64,000 bases of DNA from Lycocorax pyrrhopterus obiensis (GCA_014706295.1 JACSVZ010000002.1:15732494-15796493), one strand, 5' to 3'. Shown: positions 1-13,904, counted from the stretch's first letter. Notes: a model not told the origin generated them from the letters alone. Translations and numbers: made by a program.

Positions 1-1810
1 AGTGCAGTGAGAACTCACTTCAATGTTGCAAGTCCTTGTATTGAGATTTAAAGTCTCGCCCCTAAGTGCACCTAATGTTTGAGATCAGTACTGAGTCATG
101 TAATCCAGATCCTGAAGACATGGATAGGCACTTTCTGCTTCCTCATGCAGAAGCCACAAAGGATTAGTAGGGCTGATGGTGTGAGAAAGCCTCTGGATGC
201 CTCCAGATACTTAAATTGAGTGTATTGAAGCAATGAAGTACAGGTCAAGACTGCTGCTGGTGATGCTGAAGATACTATGCAGATACTACATTACCTTTGA
301 CAATAAAGATCAGCATCTGGATAATTTTAAAGTTACAATTAGGATCAGTGTTTAGGAATGTAAAACTCTATACATCAATTATTGCTGCATTCTGCGTAGT
401 CTAGAAAGCAACTAATATACTAAGTACTGTAAGTACTTCTCAGCCCTGTTTCATTTTTCTGTAATGGTAAGTCCCTGGAAACCCTACAAGTTTGCATTAA
501 GGATGAATAATAAAAAGCATCTTGAAGAAAAATCTGTATTTGTTCAGCCTTGAGGAAGATGGAAATGTTGGGAGAAAAACTGAAGCAGAGGGTCTGTAGG
601 CCTCTTATATTGTATTTTGTTGCATGAGGCACTTCCTTTCTTTATGACTTAGAGATAGGATCAGGTTTCATTCTAGAAGAAAACACATCTAGACAAGCTG
701 CATTTACCGCATCTTTCAGAGCCCTGATCAATGTGGAGGAGCGTGGTGCTACCCACTGCTGTACAACACGGGGTTTCTGACCCAGAAGCCTTGTCAAATA
801 GGTTAATGATAAACTTAATTTTAGCATTTGTAAAGCCAGGGAGTCTACACATGCTGCTCTAACAGCACCACACAGGGCCCAGTATGACAAAGATTGGTAT
901 TAGAGGGTTGTCCATGTTGCCAAGTTAGTCTTGCTGCACCCTGTGAGGCTTAGCAACACAGAACAGGACAGGTGTTAGTGCATCTTTACAGCAACCCCAG
1001 GGGCAGTGAGGTTTGGTTTATGATTAGAAAACCTACAGCAAAGACACAGTTCATGTTTGCAGCGCCATGAAAAGTTTGAAAAGTTAGGGATAGGACTCGT
1101 GTTAGGGGGGTTTCCAGGGTTTGTCTCGTGAGTTAGAGGAAGCAATGATCTGGCTGCATATCATGTTATGGGTTCCAGGTGCTACAACTTAGTGTACTTG
1201 AAGACTCTATTTTTGTGTTGTCCTCCAAGGCCCACAATACTGCAAATTTATGAGGTGAAGGCCTTATACTACATCTGACCATCTGAATTATTAACAGTGT
1301 AAGTAGGGCCATGGACAGGGCTAGAGCTAGTATTATCTTACTGTGACTTTCTTCGGGGATAAGAAAGGAAGAGGGTTTGCCTTCCATGGTGTCCTAGAGT
1401 ATGAACTACTATTCTACATTTCATGCTAAGATTATGATTTAGAGTTACAGTTGTAGCCTAAAGCAGTCAAGTAGAATATTTTCACTACATAGGTCTGTGT
1501 CTAGGAAGTTGGGGACTTTTTAAAAAAGGAGTTGAGAAATTAAAATTTAAAGTCACATAAAGTTAGATTCTAAGGTAGAACTTTGTCCCATGAGAAAATC
1601 TTATTTTAAGGTTAGAGTTAGGGTTAGAGAAACTAATAGCCTCAAAAACTACCCTCATCAGAATGAGGGAACCCTTTGTGGGCCAGGGGTTTAGGTAGCT
1701 AAAAGTATTAGTATGTGTCCTGCAGACACTAAGGGGGAAGCAACTAATAGTAGAGTTGAAGGGCCAAGATTAACTCCTAGTTTCTGAATTCCTATGCGGG
1801 TGCCCTTCAG

Positions 1811-1870
1811 GCTAGGGTTAGTGTTACAGAGACAAAATTGCCAGATGGGTTATTTTTTGTTGCATCCTGC
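1811..1870. repeat. Copy of the degenerate TTAGGG-associated repeat
   Basis: It opens with 'ctagggttagtgttacagag' and continues through a 'ccagatgggttattttttgt' block to 'cctgcag'. The second half aligns by eye with 3680-3725 at roughly three quarters identity. This is one of the three best-preserved copies. Confidence 0.45.
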
Positions 1871-3654
1871 AGGTGGAGAAGCTTCATAGGGATGAGTTGT
1901 AAATGTGAGTCCAGGAGATTGTTTATGACTTCAAGTACTACTGGGCTTACTGGAGACTTCTCACAGTATCTTGCGATTTCCATTAAAAAATGCCTTAAAC
2001 CGAGGTGAGGGGGGGGGATGGTGTGTGTGTGTGTCAGAGTTTTATTTTAAGGAAGTTTTATTTCAAGCAGGAAGAATGCCTGGTCTTGCTGTGCCTTGTT
2101 CATTCTAGAAAGATGGGGAGAGGATCTAGATAACTAAAAAGCTGTCTATCCCATACAGTAAATAACAATACAAGGACAAGAGCTCTTGTTCTCATCAAAA
2201 TTTTCTGTATTGTGTAGTATTGAAGAATGAACTTTCTGGCTGCATCTGGTTCTGTGAAACCACTCTGCTCCCTCCAGCTTTACCCCAAATCCCCACCCAA
2301 AACCAGCATGAAATGCATTTCAGCAGGAGTTATTTCAGACTGAAACTAAGCTTCTCAGCCGTTCTATTGGCTGCGTCCACCCTTGCTGCCTGTAGCATGC
2401 AAGGCAGCACATCAAGACCTGGACCCCAAAAGCAGGTAGATGGGGAGAAGCACCTTCCCTGAAATCATCCCAGAAGGGCTCAGGGCAGCCAAATTCTTTT
2501 TCTCACCTCATCCTTCTGAGCTCTTGCACAGCAAGAAAATTGTCTTCAGCTGTTTCTTCATCCCTACTCCCAACCACAAGTCCCAGATGGATGTACAAGG
2601 AATCTCCATGTACAGAGAGACATGAGGGACAGACAGCCTTCAGTTCACCACCAGGTTTTCAACCTCTGCCTGGCCACTCACCATCACTCAGGGAAGGCAT
2701 TTGGGTCTCAAAACCAATCCCCATACATAAGATCAGAAATTTCCAAAAGGCCATAACTACCTGAAGCCACAATAAAAGGATCTTGACCATCAAATTTAAC
2801 TCCTCTCCGTAACACCCTCCTAGCTCTGCAGAAAGCACCAAGAACAGTTTCTTTCACTTGTCCAACTGAAACCTTAAACCTGACATTAACTTAGCCTGTC
2901 CGCTTAGTCCTGAGGGAACCCTTTCTTGGAATATAAAAGACACTGGGTCACGCACAATGATGTAACGACTTCAACCCTCCAAAGAAGAACTCTTCTTTCC
3001 CAAAATCTTGTTGCTGCAAAGCAACTTAAGAAAAATATCTCTAAATGCATTGGGATCTGTACCCAGCATCCAAGGGAGTCATGTAGACAGGACCTGCCTT
3101 ACCTGAGTATCTCTAACTTCTGTCCTTTCCTGCCTTTTTAGGAGCTGCAGGACGCAGCAAGGAGAGGCTCTCTAGCTGCTTTAGGTATTCTCCCATCACC
3201 CCGACATCAGTAAACATATTCCAAGACAGCTCCAGCCTGAAGCCCATAAACAGATGCCTCTCTTTCTCTCTGTGCCTTGCATAAAAACACTGTCTAGATG
3301 CTTTAAATCCCCGTATCCCTAATTGTAATCTAATCCCTGACATCGTAACTTCCCAGGGGACCATAAACTACATTAGAAGCCCCAATTCCCTTTAGTATGA
3401 ATCCTCCCCCCATCCTTCTGGTCTGTGCAGGATACAGGTAGCATAACTTGTTTGGCTGCTTCATTTTCTCTACCTCTAACCTGAAATGTGCTGTGAAATG
3501 CAATTATATAGCAGGACACAACAGCCTTCAGCCCCCATGGTTTATTGCTCAGGCTTTACGGCATGTCTCAGTAAAAATGCCTTTAAGTGCATAAATGTCT
3601 GCCGTGAGAAATTTACCCCTAAAGTGATATGAGGCCCATGGGGCCATCCCATTC

Positions 3655-3740
3655 CTGAAATTAGTTAAGTCAGAGAGGCAAAAGCAGCCAGACAGGTTAT
3701 TCTTGTCACAACCTGCAGAGCCCAGAAAGGCAGGCACAAA
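3655..3740. repeat. Copy of the degenerate repeat
   Basis: This copy contains 'aaagcagccagacaggttat' and then 'cctgcagagcccagaaag'. It aligns with 3993-4050 over about 50 bases at about 80 percent identity by eye, about 316 bp apart in the same orientation. The TTAGGG-like lead-in is degraded here. Confidence 0.45.
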
Positions 3741-3962
3741 GCTGCTTTTAGTGGGGCACTTGTATGATTTACAGAAGTGGTTGGCCCCCTGAGTTCATTT
3801 GAGGATGAAACTGTTTAGGAGTCCAGAGCTGAAGGAATTTTAGGACATCATTACTGCATCATCCTGCAGTGGCCAGCCAGGGAGATGGCATGTAAGAGGA
3901 ATATAGTACATCGAGCAGAGGATCTCTTCCTGTTTGAACTGCTACCCAGGTACATTTCAGGT

Positions 3963-4060
3963 TGAGGTTAGGGTTAGGTCTAGGGTTTCAAAATCTAAAG
4001 CAGACAGACGGGCTTTTCTTGCTGTAACAGGCAGAGCACAGAAAGTTCAGTAAGCAGACA
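3963..4060. repeat. Copy of the degenerate repeat with the clearest TTAGGG-like lead-in
   Basis: It begins 'gaggttagggttaggtctag' and continues into 'aaagcagacagacgggcttt', then 'ggcagagcacagaaag'. The lead-in resembles two or three vertebrate telomere-type units. A true interstitial telomere array would be longer and purer, so this is more likely a repeat unit that happens to contain such a motif. Confidence 0.45.
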
Positions 4061-4224
4061 CTTGTTGGTAGGCTATGTCCCTGTCTAGCACTTTCAGGTA
4101 TTAGCCTAGCGATCCAGAAAACACTGCATTTCAAGTCATAATTATTGTAATACTTTCCAGGGCCTATAAATTAAAATAATTCTGCTGCTTGGGGAGCTCC
4201 ATGCCTTTCTCAGCCTCTGACAAA

Positions 4225-4690
4225 GTGAATGGTTTGGGTTGGAAGGGACCTTAAAGATCACCTAGCTCCAAACCTCCTGCCATGGCCAGGGAAGCTTCCA
4301 CTTGCCCAGCTTACTCACAGTCCCCTCCAGCCTGGTCTTGAACTACTCAAGGAATGGGGAACTCACAGCCTCTCTGGGCAACCTGTTCCAGTGCTTCACC
4401 ACCCTCACAGTAAAGAATTTCTTGACAATATCTGGTCTAAACCTGCCCTCCCTTAGCTTAAGGCCGTTCCTCCTTGTCCTGTCACTACAGGCCCTTGTGT
4501 TAAGTCCGTCTCCAGCTTTTTTTATAGGCCACTTTCATGCACAGGGAGGCTGCTATAAGGTCTCCCCAGAGCCTTGTCTTCTCCAGGCTGAACAGCCTCA
4601 ATACTAACAGCCTGTCTTCATCAAGGAGGTGTTCCAGCCCTGTGATCAGCTTAGTGGGTCTCCTCTGGGAGCCTCTTTTTATGTACAGGA
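4225..4690 (-). mobile_element. CR1 LINE, 3' end, 5'-truncated
   Basis: The plus strand reads as the reverse complement of a CR1 3' end. It starts with 'aatggtttgggttggaaggg' and continues through 'gggcaacctgttccagtgct' and 'agtaaagaatttcttgacaa' to the 'ccttgtcctgtcactacagg' block. It fades out after 'gtgatcagcttagtgggtct'. It covers the 3' untranslated part and the last codons of the reverse-transcriptase ORF in antisense. This is the usual 5'-truncated insertion form of this avian and reptile LINE. The open frames on the plus strand at 4229-4607 are antisense CR1, not genes. Confidence 0.93.
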
Positions 4691-7600
4691 ACCAACAATA
4701 TTAAGGACACTGAAGTGTCATAACAGGAGTCAAAATCTGATGCTGTCCTTTATTTTAGGGACTGTTTTCTGGGTGTTTCATGACGGATGTCCAAGAGAGA
4801 GCCAAGGAATCTAAGGCATGAAGGAACCTGAATGCCTCACGGACATGAGAGCTGGGAAGTGACCATGTGGTGTGTGTGGGCACCAAGGTGGAATATTCTC
4901 TGTTACTGAAGAGCTTTTTTTCCTGTTTATAGTAGGGTTGAGGCTGGGGCTTGAGCTAGCACATGGGAGTCCGTCACTCTAAAAAATACCTGATTTTGAT
5001 GGCCTCTGTCTCGCAAGGGTCATGCTCAGTAGATGCTGAATTGTTTTGCCTGGAAGTGTCTTCAGTGGTGCCCCTGATGGCCCTGAACAATCTTTGGAGG
5101 AGCAGCCATCCCGCTGACATTCCAGCCTCACTGCTCCCTTTGGAGCAGGTGGGTGCTGGCAGCACCCTGAGAAGACCAGCCACGGCAGCACGGGGGACAT
5201 GGGACAGGATGTGTATCTCCAGCCTTAAACACTTCAGGAATGTCTCCTTACTGCAGTAACCTGATGAAGCCATGGTTTCTACCCTCTACACATGCCTCTT
5301 GGCCACCAGAGGATGCCCCTCTGAGGTTCTGCCCAAGGCAGATGACCATTTCTGTGCACCTCTCACTGCACATCTGTCTGTGGGCTTGGTGATGTGTGTT
5401 AGACATCAATTTCTGATTCTTGCAGGTCAGCAGGTAACCTCTGTAAGTAAACGAGCATCCAAATTAAAGACAGGCGTGTTGCAACAAGGGAACTCAATCT
5501 GATTCCAAAGGTGAAAGATCAAGTTTATTAACTAAGCCACCCACCTCCCCAGCAATATTACAAGAATTAAAACCAGACTTCCTGGTGTTATATATGCAAC
5601 GGCTGTCAACAGCATAAATTATGCCTGAAGATGTTTTAGCTGCTGCTCCAAAAAATATGGAGACTTCTTCTTTTGATTTAAGGGTTGCAAAGTAGAGTTT
5701 TTTTAGATTTATGCAGACAACATCCTGTCCCCTACTTACAGACTTGGACAATTGCAGTAAGCTGTCCCTTAAGGGCGCAAAGCAGATATCCAAAGATTTA
5801 CAATATTTGTCATTGAAAAGACTTCTTTTGTTGTTTAGTTGAGAAATTCAAACTGAGATAATATGCTCCGGCTACAGTCATCTCTGAAACCTACTGGTAG
5901 GATAAAAATTTTATCTCAAAAACAAGACTTGAATTACAAGTTCCTTTATGATCATTAAGGGCATTTGATCCCGGTAGTTCATGGCAGTTCTCATACAAGT
6001 TCTAAGTGTCAGAAGTCAAAATAAGCAGCTGATCTCGAATGTATTCAGTGTTGAAAGTTGCTGCAGGGGCTAGAAAGGCTGACGGCTCATTTGCAGCACA
6101 AAGAGGAATTACCGTACCATTCATGATAGACAAAGTTTGAACCAGTAAGAAAGAAATTACCTTCTCTCTGTTAGTTGTACTGAATAAGCATGTTTTCACA
6201 GTATTTCCTTGAGTGGAGATGAGCATTATTGACTTAATTCAGTTCAGGCTGGTGTAAATCGGGACAAATTCAATTTTAATCAGTGACATTAGTCTAATAC
6301 AAATAAGTTCCTCATTATATTTTCTCTGTGATCAAATTCTTGCATGTGAGCTTCATCACATAACATTTTTTTCCAAATTCCCCATCAGTACTTAGAGTAA
6401 AAGATCATAACAATAATTGTAAAGCCTCCCACCAGAATTAAAATCTGAAAAGATGCTTGTACACTTGGCACTTGGCATGAAGAAGAGGACACAAGATGTG
6501 TTGAAATCTCTCTGGGGAAACAGCCAACTATCAGCAGTAGTTCTCTGATTCTTTCTTGAGGAATCTTGAAAAAATAAAAAACAGCAATCTACATTTATTT
6601 AGTTATTTCTTTAAAAATAAAATTACTGATCATACATCCTGCAACTGAGTGAATTGACTATTAGTCAGTGAGTGGATTAATTTTGCCTGTATGTTTGCTA
6701 CTTATCTAAAACCTAAGCAAAATCCAGGAAGTTACAAATTCGTTAGTACTGCTCACTACTGCTTGCAAAAATGTTCTTCTGTGAAAGTATTACTCTGCTC
6801 TGAAGTGATGAAAGCCATTCTGAGCCATTCAGAGACCAGCTGAATGAGGGCATGTTAGAGAGACAAATGCAGTACCAGGCTGACCAACTAGGTCTTTATA
6901 AAATTACTTTCCCATTAAGTGCTGGGAAATTTTGATCCTCATGTATATACTTCTGCACCTTTTCATTGGAATCCTACTTTGGGCACATGGGTGAAACGTT
7001 AGTCTGGAGTACCCGGCTGTGCTCAGCACACCCTCCCTTACAAGCCACCTCCTCGCCACTCAGTGTCACCAATGCCAGCATCCACTTAGGGGAAGTTTCA
7101 AAGTACAGAATTCTCATCTGATCTTTAATTTTGTTTTGGAAATGAGCCATGCAAAGCAGAAATACACTTGCAGCCTTGCCTCTGGGTGTAGAAGAGTTTT
7201 GTTTGCTGGCAGATAGTACAAACAACCCTGAGCTCCCAGCTCTCATCCTTGTGGGGTACTCCCTGAAGTTCTGATGTTGCAGATTGCATGACACCACGTG
7301 GGCCACAGTGTGTTATAGGTGTCCATCATACATGCACATCGATGAAGTTCAACAGCAGAGCTTTCCCAAATATGCTGAAGTACTTTTCAGACGCGGCTGC
7401 TGGACTCTGTAGGAGCTTCAGATCCCCCCTTTTTGGCTTGTGAAAACATACAAATGTGCAACATGGAGACACAAATGTTTATCCAAACAAACTTAAGCAG
7501 TTTCCAACAAGGCCATGGTTTCTCCTCACGTGGTGCAGGGGGAGAGCTGGCAGCACCAGAACACACAGCTCCCAGTGTCACAGCAGGAACAAGGAGGAGA

Positions 7601-8361
7601 CACTGGGGTTGGTGGATTTTTCAGTGCTGCCTGAAATGGCTGTGAAAGCAAACAAAAGGAAACTGTTGGAAGCACTAAGCCCGTCATCCCAGCAGAGCTG
7701 GCCGGGTTTGCTGGCGTCGTGGCAGGGCTCTGTCCCCACCCACACGTCATGGACTGGCACCACGGCGTCTTCAAGAAGAATATATTCATTTTTTAATGAA
7801 AAATTCAGTGATTTATCTGATAAGGGAGCAATTATCTGAAGACAATATCATCATTTGTGGGTAGGAAGCCATCCTTTGTCATGCCAGGGATGTGACCAAA
7901 CACAGTACATATTTTACTTTGGACTAAGTGTTCCCTTTCATCTAGAATGTGGCTTCCTTTCACAACTCTAGCTGGCTTGCATAAAGCTACCTTTCATCTG
8001 ATTTCCTAATAAATAAGTCTTTTAATTCACATGGGGTCAGTTGCTGGTGACTAGAATATTTTCTGCAGGATCGTGTCAGAGCAGGTACATAATACATCTA
8101 CTACAGCATACCTTGTTAAGGAATGAACCCTACAGGAGTGTATCACAACAGTGCATCTTGAACACTGGGAATTGGCTGTGGGAACCCTTCCCTCCCATAT
8201 CGCTTCAGCCCCTCACTGCAGAAGGGAGCTGCAGGGAAATCCCAAGAAATCTGATTTCTCAAATAGTTGTGCTCATTCCCTCTTTTTCTTAGAGAATGCT
8301 GAAAGTGCTTACTTCCTCTGGAGGAAAAGGGTAAAGCTCAAATTCCTATAAAAACCTACTT
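4691..8361. other. No gene recognised
   Basis: AT-rich single-copy-looking DNA. Small open frames exist on both strands, for example opposed frames over 4963-5273, but none has a recognisable domain, a paired set of strong splice sites or biased composition. No RNA gene or mobile element was recognised. Confidence 0.5.
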
Positions 8362-8520
8362 CTAAACTCTTGAAAGCAGGAATAGTCTGTCCTGCTGGGA
8401 AAGCTGTAGCAGCTTTAGAGCCCATTCAGCTACCTCTGCTGGGAGCCCCAGCATGCGCCCGACCGTGAGCTCATCGATCTTCCTGCCAGCCAAGCAGACC
8501 TTCGCCTCCTCCTCGGCTAC
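8362..8520 (-). other. Weak candidate coding exon (terminal), unidentified
   Basis: On the minus strand a 52-codon frame runs from just after an AG at about 8521 to a TAG at 8362-8364. It translates to a well-mixed, soluble-looking segment with the stretches AEEEAKVCLAGRKIDEL and GRMLGLPAEVAEWALKLL. It lies in a small patch with more CpG than its surroundings, which is suggestive of an exon. Against this, the polypyrimidine tract before the putative acceptor is poor, no poly(A) signal follows closely, and the plus strand is also open here. I do not recognise the protein. Confidence 0.22.
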
Positions 8521-11500
8521 TGGGAATCATGGTTCTTTACATCAGTGCTTATAGGTGACCAGAGCCTGCAGGCCTTGGGGTGAAGGGCAACCCTCACTGT
8601 ATGTTCAGCATGAATTTAAGTGACTTGCAGGACTCCAAGAAGTCAGAGTCCTGCAGAACCGAGTCACCTCTAGTCATCATCCCACAGTTACATATTTGGT
8701 CCTTTATTACAATGAAGTAGTGGCTCTTATTCATCAATTTCAAACCATGCACCACCAAAATCCTTGAAGACTCTAATCCAATTCCCATTGCTTCCAATGC
8801 AGATGATTTAGTCTATCACAGAATATAACTATACACAGAGCTGGAACATACATGGCTTTGAAACAATTTACTTGCTGCTGCTTAGGAAAAATCCCTACGA
8901 TCAGATCTTAATTTCTTCCCACAGAAAACAAAGAACAGATTTTTTAGTGTTTGGTCTGTTTCCTTGCTGCTATTACCAGTGCACTGGCATTAGTTTAGAA
9001 GAAGACTGTCCTACTAAGCATGACTATCCTTTTTAAAAAATAATTGCTAGGGGCAACTTACAGCAGGCTCAAAGAGGGCAGAGAGGGAGATGGGGAAAGA
9101 AGAGAATTGCTTTGGTTTGATCCATTTTCCTCACAGTCCCTCAAATTCCTTTTGATTTATCTTCGTAGACTGCTTTCACCATCCCAGACAGCCAGAATCA
9201 CAACCTAATTTCTCCCATGTCAGCAGTAAGACTAAAACTGAATCACAGCTACCAGTTTTCTCTCTACTGCTTTTTTTTTTGTATGCTACAAAATATCTAT
9301 GATGAACTTTATAGGCTATGGCAGAACAGTTGTTCAAACTGCCCAGCAGACACTAACTGCGTGGGCTTTCCCCACAAGTGGTTTCCATTTGAAAAATGGG
9401 ATATCACAGTTTGGAGCCCCTCCTGCATCCAATGTGGATAGTCTGGAAGGCACTCCAGTCTTAAAAGCTGTATTAGCCTGGTCTTAATTCTGAGGTTGTA
9501 TCATAGCTTAAGGGAAAAATGCTACAGAAATACTTTTGTTAGTCCCAGACAGGCAATTCAAATCTAGGAACTTGTTATTAAACATTATAAAATAGACTAA
9601 AATTAGAAAGATATGCAAAAGCACAATAAGGCCCCTAAATAACCCTTCTTAAAGTAATACTATGTGAGGGTTGAACATTTCTGATTAGCTTTTTGTTTGC
9701 AGTCTCTAGATTTTTAAAACATCTGATTTTTTCTAATCATGTCACACAAGAACTGCTGCGACCTTGTCAGGATGGGCACATTACAGGAGAGAAATGAGGA
9801 GGAAAAATACTCTACATTCTTCAGGAAAGATTAGGGTTATCCTGGAGCAGCACACACATGGGATTGCTCCATATATACAGTTTATAATCTTATTCTCAGG
9901 AAGCGGCTGAGAGATATTAATGGGCGGGAGAGGAAGTACTTCATACTCAAGTGGCTGAATAACATTTTACAGCCTGTACTGAGGCAGTGCCCAGAACTGA
10001 AATTTAGTCCTGTCAGGATGACAAGCCGTGGGGTTTCTTTTTCACTATTGCATCCGTTACATTTGTGGCAGAGCATCAACTCCCTGTATATTGAGAAATT
10101 TACAAATGCAAAAGCAGACAAGGTCCATGTGCCCAAGATCTTGTAGCTTGAGGAAAGATTAGTTTGGAAAAGCAGATTTTTAAATCTAGTGAGCAAAGCA
10201 TTATCTCAAATGCAAAGACTCCTGCAGCCGTTGGAATCACCAGTGTTATGGGGATTTTTTTCATGTCCTGGAGTCAGCAAAGGCCAGGCTAAAATGGGAA
10301 ACCTGAAATGGACCCCTTTCAGTGAAAATGTGCAGACACTTAATCGTCTGTCCAAGCACCCACTAGCCAAATGAACAGCAATGCTAGCAGAGACATTGCC
10401 TGACTGACCTGCTTCCCTGCTTCTCTTCCTCCCATGCCATAGATATAAGGGAAGGTGAGCAAGATGCTGTGTCTACCACTGGTCATGTTCCCTGTGGGAG
10501 AAAGGGTCAGCACAGGGCTGCAGCAGAGCTTCGGAAAGCCTTGGCTGAGACCCTGCTACGATCCCAGCATGGGAAGGGCTCTTACTTACCACGTGAGCTT
10601 GCATCGTGCTGAATGGGAAGGGAATCTCACACATCTGAAATCACTTCAAGCCACCATAGAAATTGAAAACATTTCAGTGTAAGGTGGTGTAGTCCCACTG
10701 GAGGTCCTTCCTCCATTTTGGAGCTCTCCTACCAAGCCCCTGGAAGCAAAGGAGCTGCTTAGAGGACTGATGAAAATAATTGTTCTCCAGAACATTTTGA
10801 ACCACAGTTTGCATGGGTTTTACAAACGATGCCCACACTTCATTTTTTGTTGTTATTACAGAAGGGATTGGGAACAGCAACATTTTAAAGAATAAAGGAG
10901 GTATCAGTTGCAAAAGCATTTCCCACAAAGCACAGACCCCAGCTGCTGTTAGGAGAGCATTCTTCCTAACAGCAAAGCTTGCTTGGTTAAGGTTAAGGAG
11001 CTCTTGCCCCCAGACTGTTATTTCTGTCCATGTGCTATATTTCAGCATCTTTTTACTTACACCAGTGCAAGTGTTTGCTAAACCGTGCCATAATGCAAAT
11101 TTAAGAAACGTTTCAAAAAAAGTTGTGGACTTGTGGAGGCTATTTTTGCCTCTAATGCATGGGTTTCATGTCTGGTTGAAATGAAAAAGCCTTACAAGAA
11201 GAGTTATGGCACGATGGACAAAGCAGTGTGGGCAGGAAGGGAGGCAGCTCAGAGCAGCAATTTTTAAACAGCTTTGATCTCAGAGAAATCGTGTGTGCAA
11301 CTGCAGTGTGAGATCCCCAAGCACTGCAGGCTGTGCCCTGTCCTGATACAGACCTTCTGCTCATCCATCCTCCTCTCTTGCCATTTCCCCCTCTGTGGGC
11401 TGGGGGACCATGCTCAAATGCCTGAGCTATCTGTTTTCCACCTCTTATTTCAGAAGGTTTTATGATACTGGGGGCTTATGTTTTTATATTCACCACTCCA

Positions 11501-13904
11501 GGTGCTCATGGAAAAGGGAAATTGGATTCACACTTCGGCTTTTGTGATATTTTTGTTTTCAAGTTCAAGCTCCCCAAAAGAACCTTAGCTCTTCCAGGCC
11601 CTCAAGCAGAGCCTAATCCCACTGTAGATGAAATCTATCTAATGGCCTGAAAAGGAACGTCAGAAGGGTGCCAGTAAAAGCTTCTCCTCTGTCACATCAA
11701 CAAACTGTCCAATAAAACCATGCAGGCAGATTTGACAAGGTATAAAAAAAACCCACCAAAACCACCAAACAAAAAACCCAGACCTTCTTTACACACAGGA
11801 TAAACAAGCAACAGAATGCAAAATCAGTGTATCTGTTTCCTCCATAGGTTTTCTTTTAAAACTGCTACCTAGTCAGTTAGATTACTGATGAAAAGGAAAC
11901 AGAAAGATGATACTAGCTGAATTTCAGGGATGTGATTGTAAGATTCCACTGCTTATTCATGATGCATTAGTTTGAAAGAGAAAAGACATCTCTCTGAATG
12001 GCCCTCATGATAGTCTTGTGAGAATAAGCAACAGACAGAGTGGAGCCCATCGGGAATTTTACCAGTTAGACTGACTCAGGGCAAAGACCTTGTATTGCAT
12101 TAAAACATAATCTTGAAAGACACCATTTGACTCTTGCAGAAATAATTTCACATATATTAAACTGGAATTGCATATAACATTATGTAATTTTTGTAAGTTG
12201 CTTCACAATTGCATATTTTGTTTCTGCGTCTAAGGCATTAAATTTCATTAATTTGATTTCATCTTATCAAGCAGCAGCCAAACAGATGCTCAGTGAAGAT
12301 GAGGAGAAGAAAACAAAAAGCTTTTTCACTCTGAGGGCTCTGCTGTATGTCATGGGTGCTTACACAGGCTCACAAATCACTGTTGATAAAATGGATGCCT
12401 TCTACAAACCAAAGCCTTGGGCCTAGAGGAGGGAGTCAGAAAGCTGGCTCTGTGTGACAGTAGCCGGAATGGACTTTAAATCTGTTGTACACTGTCATAC
12501 AAAATCTCCATATTGGAGTCATAACTTTTATTATGTATTCATGCACGCAGAGCAGTGCTGCTGCAGCAATTGTGGAAGAGGACTGTCATTGGAAACCCAG
12601 CAGCAGGCGTGCTGGACGCTCAGGCCAGCCCAAGCACACTGGCATATTTCCACTAAATACAGAACTGTGGCGTTTTCTTACACAAGCAGCAGCAATACCC
12701 TTCAAAAACAAGCTTGCTTCTTTGGTGTTTTGTCAACAAATACTGAACATGCTTTTCGTGTTCATAAGAAACCAGATATTTCTCTGTCTAAAACCCTTTG
12801 TAAGAAGAATCCCTGTCCTCATTTTACTGGCTGCGGTCTGTGCAGAGGGAGTCTTGACAGGGCACCCACAATGGTTTAGATAATTCTTGATATTAAGATT
12901 TCCAAGAGCGACGGTTAAGTATTTCAGTTAAACTGCATCACCCTAAAATGAGACAGTTTTTAACAATTCAAGAGATCAAAAACACCAGCAACAGAGAAAA
13001 ACAGGAAATTTTAATTCTAGGAATGAAATCCACATCAAAGGATGCTGGGCTTCCATTTCTTCATCATAGCCTAAACAAATGGAACAAATCCAGGCTATTC
13101 ACTGCTCTGTATTTCAAATGGGACTTATTGATTCTAATAAATTTGGGGCAATAATACGCAATATAGTCTACCTATAGTCTACCAAAAGTCTACCATAAGA
13201 CTTATTCTCTGTTCTGTCTTTCTATGTGCCTGAGCATGAAAGTTTACAAAAAAGTTCAATTTTATTTCATTGCCAGGACAGGCCAAATGTCCATCCTACT
13301 CCAATTTCAGGTCTCTGACCACAGCAAGATGTAGATGCTTCAAGAAAGATTACAACAGGGCAACTAGAGAGCAGATCTTCTGCTGGAGAGGAAGAACAAG
13401 AAAACTCCTAGGCCAGAGATTGACCTTATTTAAAGGCTACTGACAAGCTATGAAATCATTAATCCAGGTTGAGGGGAAGGAAGATGTAGATTTCATTTGC
13501 TTTTGGAAAAGTATAAAACCAACTCATATCTCATCTTTTTGGGGATTCCCTTATAATTAGGAATAAAGGATGAAGTCTATACGCACTCTGTATCTCTCAG
13601 AACACATCTCAACTCGCCCATTGCAAATATTGTTTGTTTTCACATATCCTGGGAGTTTGGATGTCAGGCTTGCTCATCTACAATTATGACATCAATTTAA
13701 CTTAGAAATAGTTGAGCTGGTCCAATGCCCCGAGTCTTGGCAAGACAGTGATACAGCTGGATGGCGGCTGGGATGAGGCTATCTCAGCCAAACCCAGCTG
13801 GAGACTCTGCTGAACTGCAGCTGAACTGCCTTTAGTTCTCACATCAAAAGCTTTGTTGATAATATTCAATAAATATTTTTTGGGAACGCTTTAACAGACA
13901 CTTG

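Larger units (their letters stand above)
1..4224. repeat. Degenerate repeat-bearing region with TTAGGG-like runs
   Basis: No gene is recognised here. The stretch contains diverged copies of a unit whose clearest part is a block reading roughly 'aaagcagccagacaggttat' and then 'cctgcagagcccagaaag', often preceded by runs such as 'ggttagggttag'. The clearest copies lie near 1811-1870, 3655-3740 and 3963-4060. Weaker matches are near 900-960 and 1690-1725. TTAGGG-like runs also occur near 1085, 1427, 1612 and 4930. Spacings near 1083, 1427, 1610 and 1811 are roughly multiples of 170-200 bp, which hints at an old tandem array, but the copies are too diverged to fix a period by eye. A short GT run lies near 2018-2032 after a G run. 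Confidence 0.45.

Noticed and set aside
3963..3990. Interstitial telomere sequence
   Set aside because: Only two or three imperfect TTAGGG-like units are present, within a larger repeat block.
4229..4607. Plus-strand frames of 75-101 codons
   Set aside because: They are antisense to a CR1 3' end.
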